Made by a program: the position numbers and the translations under genes
Part shown: positions 46,717-55,667 of the stretch, in pieces
Position numbering within the stretch: position 1 is the stretch's first letter
Layout: every line of letters begins with the position of its first letter
Notes under the pieces: generated by a model
The model's database searches: none
What the model saw: the letters and a program-made list of their open reading frames with translations, nothing else
What the model was told of the DNA's origin: nothing
NCBI GenBank assembly: GCA_028279475.1
Contig: JANQNR010000004.1
Location: forward strand, 124,001-188,000
Direction: 5' to 3'
Length of the DNA stretch: 64,000 bases
DNA from: Rickettsiales bacterium
GTDB lineage: Bacteria > Pseudomonadota > Alphaproteobacteria > Rickettsiales > UBA998

Positions 46717-47810
46717 TGGCGGAAGGCGATTCGCAGGACGACTCTCAGAAAACCGAGGAGCCGACCCAGAAACGTATCGAGGATGCGCGTAAGAAAGGGC
46801 AAATTGCCTTTTCTCGTGAAGTAAGTAGTTTTTTTATCTTGCTTGTTTTGTGTATCCTGCTGATCGGGCTATTTCCTTACCTCATGAAACAGTTTGCCGT
46901 GACGTTTTATCCATTCCTCAACCGCCCGCATGACATGGTTACAAGCGCGGGCGGTATCTGGCTTATCAGTGCCGGATTGCTCGAAGATCTGGCACTCATT
47001 ATGATTATCCCGTTTGCAATGACTGTCACGGCGGCATTGGTTGCCGGTGCCATGCAGACACGCTTTAATGTGTCACTGGATCGCATCAAACCCAAATTGG
47101 AAAAAATCTCCTTGTTAAAGGGATTTAAGCGGCTCTTTTCACTAAAAAACTTTGTTGAATTTCTCAAAGGTATCTTCAAAATCGTTATTGTGGGTGTGGT
47201 TGGTTACCTGGCTGTAGCGCCCTATCTTGATTATCTCCGTCTTCTACCAAGTTATGACATGTCCAATTTATTGGAATTCACGATGAAAATGGCCATACGA
47301 ATTGCCGTAGGTATGACGTTGATTATGTTCTTGATTGCGATTGTCGACTACATGTACCAACGTTTTGAATATTTGAAGAACCTGCGTATGACCAAGCAGG
47401 AAATCAAGGATGAATATAAGCAGCAGGAAGGTGATCCGCTGATTAAGTCCAAATTGCGGCAAATCCGTATGGAGCGTGCTAAGAAGCGCATGATGGCGAA
47501 TGTCCCGGATGCAGATGTGGTTGTTACTAATCCAACCCATTATGCCATCGCGCTTTCCTATGAATCGGATAGTATGAAAGCGCCGATTGTCCTTGCGAAG
47601 GGTAAAGATAAGGTGGCGCATCGTATTCGTGAAATAGCCGAGGAACATCGTATCCCGGTTTTCCGTAACCCAATCGTGGCGCGTGCTTTATTTGACAATG
47701 CCGAATTGGATGAGGAAATCCCGATTGAACATTATGAGGCCGTGGCAAAAATTATCGGCTATGTGTACAAAATGCAGGGTAAGATTCCCAAACAGGCACG
47801 ACAATCGTAA
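46716..47810 (+). CDS. flhB: Flagellar export switch protein FlhB
   Basis: A 364-residue membrane protein that switches export from hook to filament substrates. The N-terminus (QKTEEPTQKRIEDARKKGQIAFSREVSSF) and four transmembrane helices are standard. The cytoplasmic domain has the self-cleaving NPTH site (VVVTNPTHYAIALSYE, Asn272), followed by PIVLAKGKDKVAHRIREIA and FRNPIVARALFDNAELDEEIP. Last gene of the flgB cluster. A paralogue of its C-terminal domain is encoded at 43597. Confidence 0.97.
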   Translation: MAEGDSQDDSQKTEEPTQKRIEDARKKGQIAFSREVSSFFILLVLCILLIGLFPYLMKQFAVTFYPFLNRPHDMVTSAGGIWLISAGLLEDLALIMIIPFAMTVTAALVAGAMQTRFNVSLDRIKPKLEKISLLKGFKRLFSLKNFVEFLKGIFKIVIVGVVGYLAVAPYLDYLRLLPSYDMSNLLEFTMKMAIRIAVGMTLIMFLIAIVDYMYQRFEYLKNLRMTKQEIKDEYKQQEGDPLIKSKLRQIRMERAKKRMMANVPDADVVVTNPTHYAIALSYESDSMKAPIVLAKGKDKVAHRIREIAEEHRIPVFRNPIVARALFDNAELDEEIPIEHYEAVAKIIGYVYKMQGKIPKQARQS

Positions 47811-47880
47811 TGGCAGACAGGTTCCCGCATCAATTTTCCTTGCGTTGCCCTTTCCGGCCTTTTAGGTTTTAGATTATTGG

Positions 47881-47933
47881 TATAGCAGTTTAACATCACT
47901 TTTGAACAAAAGTGATGTTAAGGAATTGCTATA
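47881..47933. repeat. TATAGC-type palindromic element, copy 3 (53 bp)
   Basis: Begins TATAGCAGTTTAACATCAC and ends in TTGCTATA. The inner arms TTAACATCACTTTTG (47890-47904) and CAAAAGTGATGTTAA (47907-47921) are perfectly complementary over 15 bp around a 2-base loop. The ends match the 83-bp elements at 29215 and 53615. It could also terminate flhB transcription. Confidence 0.75.
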
Positions 47934-47990
47934 CAACTTTTAAATATCGTCACTTTTTCACTTATAAGTGAAGTGACTATAGAGGTGTAT

Positions 47991-48374
47991 ATGAAACATT
48001 TGCTTTGTTGGTTCATGATTATCATGATTGGTTTGTCCTCGGTGCCTGTTCCGGCGTTTGCGCAGCAAGGTAGTGATATTCCGTTGATGGTGATTCGCTA
48101 TAATCAAACGCGTGTCTATTATGACCGACAACTCTATTCTGCGGCCTCCAAGGCTATTAATATTAAGCCATCCGTACTGTTTTCTGTTGTTTCTTTTGTG
48201 CCTCAAAATGGATCAAAACGTCGTCAGAAGTTGATGCACGAGCAATCAGATGCGCAAACGGGACAACTGGTTGCGGATATGAAGCGTATGGGAATTCCTG
48301 CGGATCAGATCAAAGTTACACGTGAATTTGTCGGCGACGGCCGTTACCATGAAATCTATATTTACGTTGATTAG
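47991..48374 (+). CDS. Small secreted hypothetical protein
   Basis: About 127 residues from ATG 47991, chosen for its AGAGGTG ribosome site. A signal peptide (MKHLLCWFMIIMIGLSSVPV) with likely cleavage after AFA is followed by a mature part of roughly 100 residues. The segment PSVLFSVVSFVP, the helix LVADMKRMGIPADQIKVTRE and the strand YHEIYIYVD recall an OmpA-like or secretin-N fold. No family is certain. It stands alone between the flagellar cluster and another small gene. Confidence 0.65.
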   Translation: MKHLLCWFMIIMIGLSSVPVPAFAQQGSDIPLMVIRYNQTRVYYDRQLYSAASKAINIKPSVLFSVVSFVPQNGSKRRQKLMHEQSDAQTGQLVADMKRMGIPADQIKVTREFVGDGRYHEIYIYVD

Positions 48375-48445
48375 ATGATGGTCTAAAAAGCAGGGCGCTT
48401 GGCATGACGTCTTCGGCTGATGGGGCATGACCTAAGCGGCGCAAC

Positions 48446-48474
48446 TTGACGCCACACCTGCAACCTGTTATATT
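48446..48474 (+). promoter_or_regulatory. Sigma-70 promoter
   Basis: TTGACG and TATATT are separated by exactly 17 bp. The predicted start near 48481 gives a leader of about 70 bases to the gene at 48553. Confidence 0.6.
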
Positions 48475-48552
48475 CTCTATAGTTCTTTGATGTTATATAC
48501 ATCTTAATTTGTTTCTGGAAGATGAGTGTTGTTATTCTAAGGTGCAATTATT

Positions 48553-48951
48553 ATGCAAACTCTAGCCCCCTCTGACTCCAATCGCGATGCCATCATTGCA
48601 AAGGAGTTAGAAAGTGCTGGAATTCGCGCGATTCCTAGCACAATGTGGGGGAAAGAAGCGTATATTGTTCACGGACCAGATAAGGTTTTTCTTTTTTTTA
48701 GAGAAGAAGAGGCATGGCTGGTGGAGGGAGAAGTCCCTATCGATGTTGCAGAGGGGATGTATCGCGAGCCGGAGAAAGAGCAAATGGTTATTAATGATGA
48801 CCTGACCTGTTTCAATCCGACATCATGCGCAAGCATGATTGAGGATAGGCTGTATGTGACGCGGTACCGCATCACATCGCAAGAGGCCTTAAATCTCTTC
48901 GCGAAAACGATGAAGGATTATGAATTATTCATACCCCCTTGTTATCACTAG
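48553..48951 (+). CDS. Hypothetical protein with its own promoter and terminator
   Basis: A 132-residue protein, unrecognised. It is acidic and soluble, with a mixed alpha/beta sequence (AIIAKELESAGIRAIPSTMW, KVFLFFREEEAWLVEGEVPIDVAEGM) and three Cys residues (two in CFNPTSC, one near the end). No signal peptide is visible. A TTGACG-17-TATATT promoter and a downstream terminator make it a single-gene transcript. AAGG precedes the ATG. Confidence 0.6.
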   Translation: MQTLAPSDSNRDAIIAKELESAGIRAIPSTMWGKEAYIVHGPDKVFLFFREEEAWLVEGEVPIDVAEGMYREPEKEQMVINDDLTCFNPTSCASMIEDRLYVTRYRITSQEALNLFAKTMKDYELFIPPCYH

Positions 48952-48973
48952 TTGATATGGGGGATTTTTTTTT
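48933..48973 (+). terminator. Rho-independent terminator
   Basis: CCCCC pairs with GGGGG and TATCA with TGATA around a short loop, followed by a run of nine Ts. The last codons of the 132-residue gene lie in the left arm. Confidence 0.75.
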
Positions 48974-48978
48974 AAGCG

Positions 48979-50436
48979 CTACAATCTTTGAAATCCAAGT
49001 GCTTCTTCTAGCGCAGCTGCGGCTTTAAACAGCACCGCTTCTTCAAAGGAATTGGACAATAATTGCAGCCCTAGCGGCAGCCCTTGTGCATTCAGACCTG
49101 CCGGAATGGAAATACCCGGCAATCCGGCCAAACTAGCCGGTACGGTAAATACATCGTTGAGATACATCGTCACCGGATCATCCATTTTTTCTCCTGCCTT
49201 GAACGCGGCACTTGGAGCAGTTGGCGTCAGAATCACATCCACCTGCTCATACGCTTCCCGAAAATCTTGAATAATCAGCCCTCGAACCCGCTGCGCCTTG
49301 CGGTAATAAGCGTCATAATAACCGGCAGAGAGCACATAGGTGCCAATCATAATCCGTCGTTTGACTTCCGCGCCAAATCCAGCTGAACGCGTTTTTTCAT
49401 ACATCGCTTCAATGCCGTCTCCCGGGTCGCAGACGCGTAGCCCATAACGTACCCCGTCGTAGCGTGCCAGATTCGATGACGCTTCTGCCGGGGCAATAAT
49501 ATAATAGGTTGGCAATGCATATTTCGTATGTTTCAGTGAAATTGGTACAATCTTAGCGCCCTGCTCTTTCATCAGCTGGATGCCTTTTTCCCACAGTGCC
49601 TCGATCTCCGAATCCATGCCGTCCATTCGATATTCTTCCGGCACACCGACGCGCAGTCCATTTATGTTATGTGTCAGGTCGGCTGCTATATCGGGCAATG
49701 GCTTGTCAGAAGAAGTAGAGTCTTTCGGGTCGTGTCCGGCCATGGCAGAAAACAGTAGGGCGGCATCCTCAACCGTTTTGGTAAGCGGTCCGGCCTGGTC
49801 GAGCGAACTGGCAAAGGCAATGGTTCCCCAGCGTGAGCACCGTCCATAGGTAGGTTTAAAACCAACAATACCACAAAAGGATGCCGGCTGACGGATCGAA
49901 CCGCCCGTATCAGTACCCAGCGCCGCCGTACATAAATTTGCTGCGACTGCTGCCGCCGATCCACCCGATGATCCACCCGGCACCAGTTCTTCACCCCATG
50001 GATTGCCTACATTGCCGTAGTAGCTAGTGATATTCGCCGATCCCATGGCGAATTCATCAAGATTGGTTTTTCCCAGCGTTATACAACCCGCATCCAGCAG
50101 ATTTTGCGTCACGGTCGATTCATAGGAGGGTACAAACCCGTCCAGGATATGCGATGCCGCCGTAGTCTGGATCCCCTGAGTACAGAATAAGTCCTTTATT
50201 GCCAGCGGCACACCTTCCAGCGCCCGCGCATCACCGGCGGCAATCCTTGCATCCGATGCTTTCGCCTGTTCCAGCGCTTTATCAGCCGTCACGGCTATAT
50301 AGGCATTTAGCCCCGGATTCCTTGCCCCGATAGCATCTAGATAAGCACTGCTCACTTCTTGTGCAGAACATTCTCGCGTAGCAATTTTCGTTTGTGTTTC
50401 CGCCAGTGTCCAGCGGGTTACTTCATTTGTTGGCAT
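48979..50436 (-). CDS. gatA: Asp/Glu-tRNA amidotransferase subunit GatA
   Basis: The amidase subunit that makes ammonia from glutamine for tRNA-dependent Gln/Asn formation. The 485-residue protein shows the amidase signature with catalytic Lys in [10 protein letters not shown] and the serines in [57 protein letters not shown] and [10 protein letters not shown] follow. gatC is 5 bp upstream. gatB is not adjacent and must lie outside the window. Confidence 0.96.
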   Translation of the reverse strand: MPTNEVTRWTLAETQTKIATRECSAQEVSSAYLDAIGARNPGLNAYIAVTADKALEQAKASDARIAAGDARALEGVPLAIKDLFCTQGIQTTAASHILDGFVPSYESTVTQNLLDAGCITLGKTNLDEFAMGSANITSYYGNVGNPWGEELVPGGSSGGSAAAVAANLCTAALGTDTGGSIRQPASFCGIVGFKPTYGRCSRWGTIAFASSLDQAGPLTKTVEDAALLFSAMAGHDPKDSTSSDKPLPDIAADLTHNINGLRVGVPEEYRMDGMDSEIEALWEKGIQLMKEQGAKIVPISLKHTKYALPTYYIIAPAEASSNLARYDGVRYGLRVCDPGDGIEAMYEKTRSAGFGAEVKRRIMIGTYVLSAGYYDAYYRKAQRVRGLIIQDFREAYEQVDVILTPTAPSAAFKAGEKMDDPVTMYLNDVFTVPASLAGLPGISIPAGLNAQGLPLGLQLLSNSFEEAVLFKAAAALEEALGFQRL

Positions 50437-50441
50437 TTCTT

Positions 50442-50735
50442 TTATCCCTGATCGATCACTTTAGGTACCACATAACAGCCATGACTGCTTTGCGGTGCAT
50501 TCTTCAGCACGTCGTCCGGCTTGTTCCCGTCCGTTACAGTATCTTTACGCATGGGAAGTGGATGCTCTATCACGCTGGCTATAGCATCGCTCGTGTCATC
50601 ATGCACTTCGGAAAGCTGTTCTATCCAGTCCAGAATGGCAGACAGTTCCTTAGTATAAGTGGCTGTTTCTTCCTCGTTTAATCGGATGCGTGCGAGTTTG
50701 GCGATGTGTGTGACTGTTTTTTCGTCAATGGACAT
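50442..50735 (-). CDS. gatC: Asp/Glu-tRNA amidotransferase subunit GatC
   Basis: A 97-residue stabilising subunit of Gat[37 protein letters not shown] at the N-terminus, LRKDxVTDG-type segment [20 protein letters not shown] in the middle, and YVVPKVID at the end. It immediately precedes gatA. Confidence 0.94.
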   Translation of the reverse strand: MSIDEKTVTHIAKLARIRLNEEETATYTKELSAILDWIEQLSEVHDDTSDAIASVIEHPLPMRKDTVTDGNKPDDVLKNAPQSSHGCYVVPKVIDQG

Positions 50736-50872
50736 GAATTAAGAATCTTACTTTATTACAACAAGCGCTTGTGATAGCGGCTTCCACGGCATGAATCCAG
50801 AAAAATTTCACCTTGCATTTTGTTGGCGTACTCCGTACCGCTATGGGAAACAGTAAACAACGGAGATGCCCT

Positions 50873-51292
50873 ATGTATGCTTATTATTCCCGGTTATGCC
50901 TCACCACCATCGCTACTATCGTATTATCTACCACTGCCCTTGCTAACCCTTACGCTAATATGGATCAGGCACAAATGCAGAAGATGATGCAGGCTGCACA
51001 GAAAATGCAGACCTGTATGCAGGGCATTGACCAAAGCGAGATTAACCGCTTGCAGAAAAAAGGAGAAGCGCTGGAAAAAGAAGTAAAAGCATTATGTCAG
51101 GCGGGAAAACGCCAGAAGGCACAATCAGTGGCGCTGAAACGTGGTAAAGCCATATCCTCTGATCCGGCAATGAAGAAAATGATGAAATGTGGTCAGGGAA
51201 TGGATGGCTTTATTGCTGATATTATGCCGATGGCGCAGGCATCTACCCAGGATGCTTCCGGACGACCCAAGCATCTATGTGATGATATGTAG
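50873..51292 (+). CDS. Small secreted Met/Gln-rich hypothetical protein
   Basis: About 139 residues from ATG 50873, which has CGGAG upstream. A signal peptide (residues 1-24, ending TTALA) precedes a helical mature region (ANMDQAQMQKMMQAAQKMQTCMQGIDQSEINRLQKKGEALEKEVKALC). Four Cys residues remain in the mature part. This spacing resembles small periplasmic helical-hairpin proteins, but no family is certain. It ends 16 bp before the glyoxalase II gene. Confidence 0.65.
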   Translation: MYAYYSRLCLTTIATIVLSTTALANPYANMDQAQMQKMMQAAQKMQTCMQGIDQSEINRLQKKGEALEKEVKALCQAGKRQKAQSVALKRGKAISSDPAMKKMMKCGQGMDGFIADIMPMAQASTQDASGRPKHLCDDM

Positions 51293-51308
51293 TTCATATT
51301 TTTAGGCT

Positions 51309-52097
51309 ATGTTGTACGAAACTGAGCGCTATCAACTCTATCAGATTGACCTGCGTAATGCGTTGGCGAATTACAACTATATCCTGCATTGCCGAAAAAC
51401 CGGCTGTACGGCAGCGATTGATCCGACGGAGGCTGTCCCGATACTGGAAGTACTGGACCAGCAAGGCTGGGAACTGAATTATATCCTGAGCACCCATCAC
51501 CACGCCGACCATGTCGGAGGGAATCTGGAACTGAAACGGCAAACGGGATGTACGATTGTTGGCAATCGCCATGACGCAGACCGTATTCCCGGTATTGACC
51601 AGATGGTCGAGGAAGGACAACAGATAAATGTGGGAGACCTGCAAGCTTCTATCATTGACCTGCCTGGACATACGATTGGCCATATCGCTTATTTCTTTGA
51701 ATATAACCGGCTATTGTTTAGTGGTGATACGGTATTCTCCATGGGATGTGGTCGGTTATTTGAAGGGACGGCAGCACAGATGACGAAAAGCTTCAGCAAA
51801 ATCGCCACTTTGCCTGATGATACTCTGATCTGCGCCGCGCATGAATATACGCAGAGTAATGGAGTGTTTGCCTTGCATGTTGACCCCGACAATGCACAGC
51901 TTCAAGAACGCATGAACGAGGTTAAACAGCAGCGAACGAAGGATTTACCCACTGTTCCTGTCTCTTTAGGTGTTGAAAAAGCGACCAATCCCTTCTTTAG
52001 ATTGCACAGCGACGACATCATTGCCAATCTGGGGTTACATCGGCCAGCTTCGGATGTGGTTTTTAGAACACTAAGAGAATTAAAAAATTCTTTTTAG
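51309..52097 (+). CDS. gloB: Hydroxyacylglutathione hydrolase (glyoxalase II)
   Basis: Hydrolyses S-D-lactoylglutathione to lactate and glutathione in methylglyoxal detoxification. The 262-residue metallo-beta-lactamase-fold protein has the THHHADHVGGN motif, PGHTIGHIAYFF, LFSGDTVFSMGCGRLFEG and CAAHEYTQSN. The C-terminal HAGH domain has VPVSLGVEKATNPFFR. No start-proximal signal peptide, so it is cytoplasmic. Confidence 0.93.
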   Translation: MLYETERYQLYQIDLRNALANYNYILHCRKTGCTAAIDPTEAVPILEVLDQQGWELNYILSTHHHADHVGGNLELKRQTGCTIVGNRHDADRIPGIDQMVEEGQQINVGDLQASIIDLPGHTIGHIAYFFEYNRLLFSGDTVFSMGCGRLFEGTAAQMTKSFSKIATLPDDTLICAAHEYTQSNGVFALHVDPDNAQLQERMNEVKQQRTKDLPTVPVSLGVEKATNPFFRLHSDDIIANLGLHRPASDVVFRTLRELKNSF

Positions 52098-52197
52098 TCG
52101 CGTTGATTCTAAAATCCCGTTAATTTTGCGGCGCAGCATGTAATGTAGTTTTACGTAAGCGTTTGCTTATTTAACATACATAAAGGATTGTTTTACT

Positions 52198-53529
52198 ATG
52201 TTTTCTGTAATGACAAAAATCCTTCCCTGTCTTTCACTCTTGGCATTAATGCATGTACCTAGCGCTGCTCTTGCGCAGGATATGCCGGTGGCTGAAGGTG
52301 TATCCGGGGAAGTTGTTTATATTTTGAACACATTGTTGTTCCTGTTTTGTGGTGTACTAGTCATGTTCATGGCTGCCGGGTTTGCCATGCTGGAAGCCGG
52401 GATGGTGCGTTACCAGAATGTCGGCGCAATTGTGCTCAAGAATATCTCACTATACTCTCTTTCCGGCCTGATGTTCTATCTGGTGGGCTATAACCTGATG
52501 TATTCCGGCGTTGACGGCGGGTATATCGGATCATTTGGTATCTGGGGTGCTGATGACTCTGCTGCAGAAGCCGGCAATTTTGGTGAAGTTGGCTACGCCG
52601 CTTCGTCCGACTGGTTCTTCCAGATGGTATTTGTGGCTACTGCGTCTTCTATCGTTTCCGGTGCCGTTGCTGAGCGGATGCGTGTCTGGGCATTCCTGAT
52701 GTTTACCGCCGTACTGAGTAGTATAATCTATCCGATTACCGGTTCATGGAAATGGGGCGGCGGTTGGCTGGATGGTATTGGCTTCCAGGATTTTGCCGGT
52801 TCTACACTCGTACACTCCGTCGGAGGCTGGGCGGCATTAACTGCCATCGCTATTTTGGGGCCACGGATTGGTCGTTTCACTGAAAGCGGACAGCCGGTGG
52901 CAATCCTACCGTCCAACATTGTCTTTGTCTGCCTGGGTGTGTTTGTCTTATGGCTGGGTTGGTTTGGATTTAATGGTGGATCACAACTGGCCCTCGGTTC
53001 CGGTGCTGATGCTAATGCTGTTGCAAATATTTTTGTAAACACAAATATCGCTGCCGCTGCCGGGGTCATTACCGTCATGGTACTTACACAGGTTCTGCGT
53101 AAGAAAATTGACGTGTATATGGCACTCAATGGCGCGTTGGCTGGCTTGGTAAGTATTACGGCAGAGCCGTTGACTCCTAGCATTGGTCAAGCTGCTATCA
53201 TCGGTGCTGTCGGTGGTGTCATCATTATGATCACGGTTCCGCTGCTGGAGCGTTTCCGTCTGGATGATGTGGTCGGTGCCATTCCGGTTCACCTATGCTG
53301 TGGTATCTGGGGTACGCTGATTGTTCCTTGGACTAATGCCGATGCGACACTGGTTGCTCAGTTAACAGGCATCGTTGCGATCGGTGGTTTCACGATCGTC
53401 AGCACGACGGTGGTCTGGTTGGTGATTAAAGCCATTGTCGGTGTACGGGTTGAGTCTGAAAAAGAGCATGAAGGACTCGACATTGCCGAGCTTGGTGTAC
53501 TGGGAATGCCTTACGCACATAAGTCGTAA
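52198..53529 (+). CDS. amtB: Ammonium transporter AmtB
   Basis: A 443-residue trimeric ammonium channel with a cleavable signal peptide (residues 1-26) and eleven hydrophobic segments. Motifs are VMFMAAGFAMLEAGMVRYQN, FFQMVFVATASSIVSGAVAERM, DFAGSTLVHSVGGWAALTAI, GWFGFNGGSQLALG, and HLCCGIWGTL with the pore His. There is no glnK next to it. An AAAGGATTG ribosome site precedes the ATG. A TAAGC-GTTT-GCTTA dyad is present about 35 bp upstream. A strong terminator follows. Confidence 0.95.
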   Translation: MFSVMTKILPCLSLLALMHVPSAALAQDMPVAEGVSGEVVYILNTLLFLFCGVLVMFMAAGFAMLEAGMVRYQNVGAIVLKNISLYSLSGLMFYLVGYNLMYSGVDGGYIGSFGIWGADDSAAEAGNFGEVGYAASSDWFFQMVFVATASSIVSGAVAERMRVWAFLMFTAVLSSIIYPITGSWKWGGGWLDGIGFQDFAGSTLVHSVGGWAALTAIAILGPRIGRFTESGQPVAILPSNIVFVCLGVFVLWLGWFGFNGGSQLALGSGADANAVANIFVNTNIAAAAGVITVMVLTQVLRKKIDVYMALNGALAGLVSITAEPLTPSIGQAAIIGAVGGVIIMITVPLLERFRLDDVVGAIPVHLCCGIWGTLIVPWTNADATLVAQLTGIVAIGGFTIVSTTVVWLVIKAIVGVRVESEKEHEGLDIAELGVLGMPYAHKS

Positions 53530-53550
53530 GGGATTCTAAGCCTAATAAGA

Positions 53551-53586
53551 AAGCCGGGGCGGATTCTCCTCCCCGGCTTTTTTTTA
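53551..53586 (+). terminator. Rho-independent terminator of amtB
   Basis: AAGCCGGGG pairs with CCCCGGCTT around a short loop, followed by a run of eight or nine Ts. Confidence 0.92.
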
Positions 53587-53614
53587 CTTATGAAGTGAAA
53601 TGAGAAATACGTAT

Positions 53615-53697
53615 TATAGCACTTTAACTTTATGATCATACATGCATCACAGTTTTTCTATGTTGCCAATCAATCATAAAGTTAAGGTCGCGCTATA
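53615..53697. repeat. TATAGC-type palindromic element, copy 2 (83 bp)
   Basis: The left end is TATAGCACTTTAACTTTATG. The right end, read inward on the other strand, is TATAGCGCGACCTTAACTTT. The arms pair over TTAACTTTATGAT. Length and ends equal copy 1 at 29215. The right arm extends into aceB and encodes its last residues and stop. Confidence 0.78.
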
Positions 53698-55305
53698 CTG
53701 CGCCAAGACTTCATAGGCTGGTAATGTAAGGAACTCCGTGTAGTCTTCATTAAGCGTTTGCTGTTCCAGCATGTCTGCCGCTTGCTGATAGAGTCCGGCA
53801 GTGAATGTTGCTTCGCCCACTTGCGCGCGAATGGCGTCGAGTTCTTCGGCAATAAATGATTTTAGCATACTTGCATCGACATTACGCCCATCGTCGAGGC
53901 TTCCAGCCTCATGATGTACCCACTGCCACAACTGCGTACGGGAAATCTCCGCTGTGGCTGCATCTTCCATCAGGTTGAAGAGCGGCACACAACCGTTCCC
54001 CTCCATCCAGGCTGCCATATATTGGATGCACACATTGATATTATTTCGTACTCCGGCCTCAGTAATCGTCCCTTCCGGTACTTTCAGCAGGTCTTCCTGC
54101 GTAATATTCACATCATCCCGCGTATTTTCCACCTGATTTGGCGTGGGCATATGCTCATCAAAGATGCTCATGGCAATCGGAATCAGCCCCGGATGCGCTA
54201 CCCAGGTGCCGTCATGCCCCAGTTTCACCTCACGCAATTTATCTGCTTTCACCTTGGACATGGCGGCTTCATTCGCTGCTTCATCCCCCTTAATCGGAAT
54301 CTGCGGCGCCATCCCGCCCATCGCAAAGGCACCACGTTTATGGCAGGTTTGAATGAGTAATTCCGAGTAGGCGTTGAGGAAATGCGTCGTCATGGTGACT
54401 TGTGCCCGATCCGGCAGCACAAAGTCCGGGCGCTTATGGAACTTCTTGATATAACTAAAGATATAATCCCAGCGCCCGCAATTCAGCCCGGCAGCATAAT
54501 CCTTGAGTACATACAAAATTTCGTCCATTTCAAACACGGCCGTGATGGTCTCGATCAGCACCGTGGCTTTAGTCGTGCCATGCGGAATGCCCAGCGCCTC
54601 CTCGGAAAAGGCAAAAATCTTTGCCCATAGTGCCGCTTCTTCGCAGGATTCCAGCTTTGGCAGATAAAAGAACGGCCCGGTTTCATGCTCAGCCTGATAG
54701 GCTGCGTTATGGAAAAAGAAAATGCCGAAATCAAACAGCGCGCCTGCAATAGGCTTGCCATTAAATAACACATGCTTTTCCGGTAGGTGCCATCCTCTTG
54801 GTCGGACAATCAGCGTCGCAATATCCTCATTGAGCCGATAGTCTTTTCCTTCCGGCGAGGTATATTTCAGCTGATGGCGCACAGCATCACACAGTGCCGT
54901 ATGCCCTTCCACAACCTTGTCCCAGGTGGGGCTGAGTGAGTCTTCAAAATCCACCATGAACATCTTGGCACCAGAGTTCAACGCGTTGATGATCATCTTA
55001 GGTTCGGCAGGTCCGGTAATCTCTACACGCCGATCCTGCAATGCCAGCGGAATGGGATCAACCGTCCAGTTTCCGTCTCGAATGCCTTTGGTATCGTTGC
55101 GAAAATCCGGTAATTCACCCCGGTCAAATGCTTTTTGGCGCTGGGTACGCGTTTCCAGCAGCTCTAAACGCTCCTCGTCAAAATTTTCAACCAATTGCTG
55201 AACAAACGCCAGTGCATCTTCGCTTATCACGGAACGGTATTCGGATCGAACCGGGCAGGTTAACTCCAGACTTCCCGATGGTGATGATTGCTGCGCTAAT
55301 ACCAT
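53674..55305 (-). CDS. aceB: Malate synthase A
   Basis: Condenses glyoxylate with acetyl-CoA to malate, the second step of the glyoxylate shunt. It is 543 residues from ATG 55305 (MVLAQQSSPSG), which has AAGGGGGGA upstream; ATG 55335 would add 10 residues. Family motifs are DFEDSLSPTWDKVVEGH, RPRGWHLPEKH, FYLPKLESCEEAALW and LIETITAVFEMDEILYVLK. Also seen are LNCGRWDYIFSYIKK, GGMAPQIPIKGDEAAN and HDGTWVAHPGLIPIA. The normal C-terminus FLTLPAYEVL is followed by AQYSATLTL, of which the last residues come from the palindromic element. Confidence 0.95.
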   Translation of the reverse strand: MVLAQQSSPSGSLELTCPVRSEYRSVISEDALAFVQQLVENFDEERLELLETRTQRQKAFDRGELPDFRNDTKGIRDGNWTVDPIPLALQDRRVEITGPAEPKMIINALNSGAKMFMVDFEDSLSPTWDKVVEGHTALCDAVRHQLKYTSPEGKDYRLNEDIATLIVRPRGWHLPEKHVLFNGKPIAGALFDFGIFFFHNAAYQAEHETGPFFYLPKLESCEEAALWAKIFAFSEEALGIPHGTTKATVLIETITAVFEMDEILYVLKDYAAGLNCGRWDYIFSYIKKFHKRPDFVLPDRAQVTMTTHFLNAYSELLIQTCHKRGAFAMGGMAPQIPIKGDEAANEAAMSKVKADKLREVKLGHDGTWVAHPGLIPIAMSIFDEHMPTPNQVENTRDDVNITQEDLLKVPEGTITEAGVRNNINVCIQYMAAWMEGNGCVPLFNLMEDAATAEISRTQLWQWVHHEAGSLDDGRNVDASMLKSFIAEELDAIRAQVGEATFTAGLYQQAADMLEQQTLNEDYTEFLTLPAYEVLAQYSATLTL

Positions 55306-55332
55306 GTTCTGTTTCCCCCCTTGTTCCAAATC

Positions 55333-55472
55333 CACTCCCCCCTTGCGGGGGAGTCAAAACAGGTAGACAATTACCTGTTCTGGTGGGGGGTTATAAACCT
55401 AGTAGCTACCCCTCACCGAATCGCCTTCAGATAAACATCTTCGGCTCTTCGACTCTCCCGCAAGGGGAGAGC
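55333..55472. repeat. Cluster of four hairpins with inverted outer units
   Basis: Four stems follow one another: ACTCCCCC/GGGGGAGT, AACAGGTA/TACCTGTT (55358-55379), GGTGGGGGGT/ACCCCTCACC (55382-55417) and CTCTCCC/GGGGAGAG. The first and last units are imperfect inverted copies of each other (CTCYCCCCTTGCGGGRGAG). This is a REP/BIME-like intergenic element. It abuts the aceB start region. Confidence 0.75.
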
Positions 55473-55476
55473 GGAT

Positions 55477-55600
55477 GAAACGTTGATTACTTTTTCTACG
55501 GGCACCATATCAATCGTTTTCCTTACGGGCAAGGGTTTATGTGCACCGCAACACTGTTGTTGCCATTGCTATCAATAGAAATATTCCAGCAAAACCGGCA
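55477..55600. other. Intergenic remainder upstream of aceB
   Basis: With the hairpin cluster, this fills the 330-bp gap between aceB and the small gene at 55668. I see no ORF, RNA gene or clear promoter here. The aceB promoter should lie in this stretch or in the hairpin cluster, on the minus strand. Confidence 0.4.
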
Positions 55601-55630
55601 TAAAAAAAATCCCCACGCAAGGCAGGGATT
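55601..55630 (-). terminator. Terminator of the small gene at 55668
   Basis: On the minus strand AATCCC pairs with GGGATT and is followed by a run of eight Ts. It lies 38 bp after the stop of the 50-residue gene. Confidence 0.75.
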
Positions 55631-55667
55631 AAAGCCATTCAGAACAAAGAGGCTCCTGAGAACCTAA

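Noticed and set aside
55041-55478. 145-residue plus-strand ORF across aceB start and hairpins
   Set aside because: It is antisense to aceB and its 3' half is the hairpin repeat cluster.
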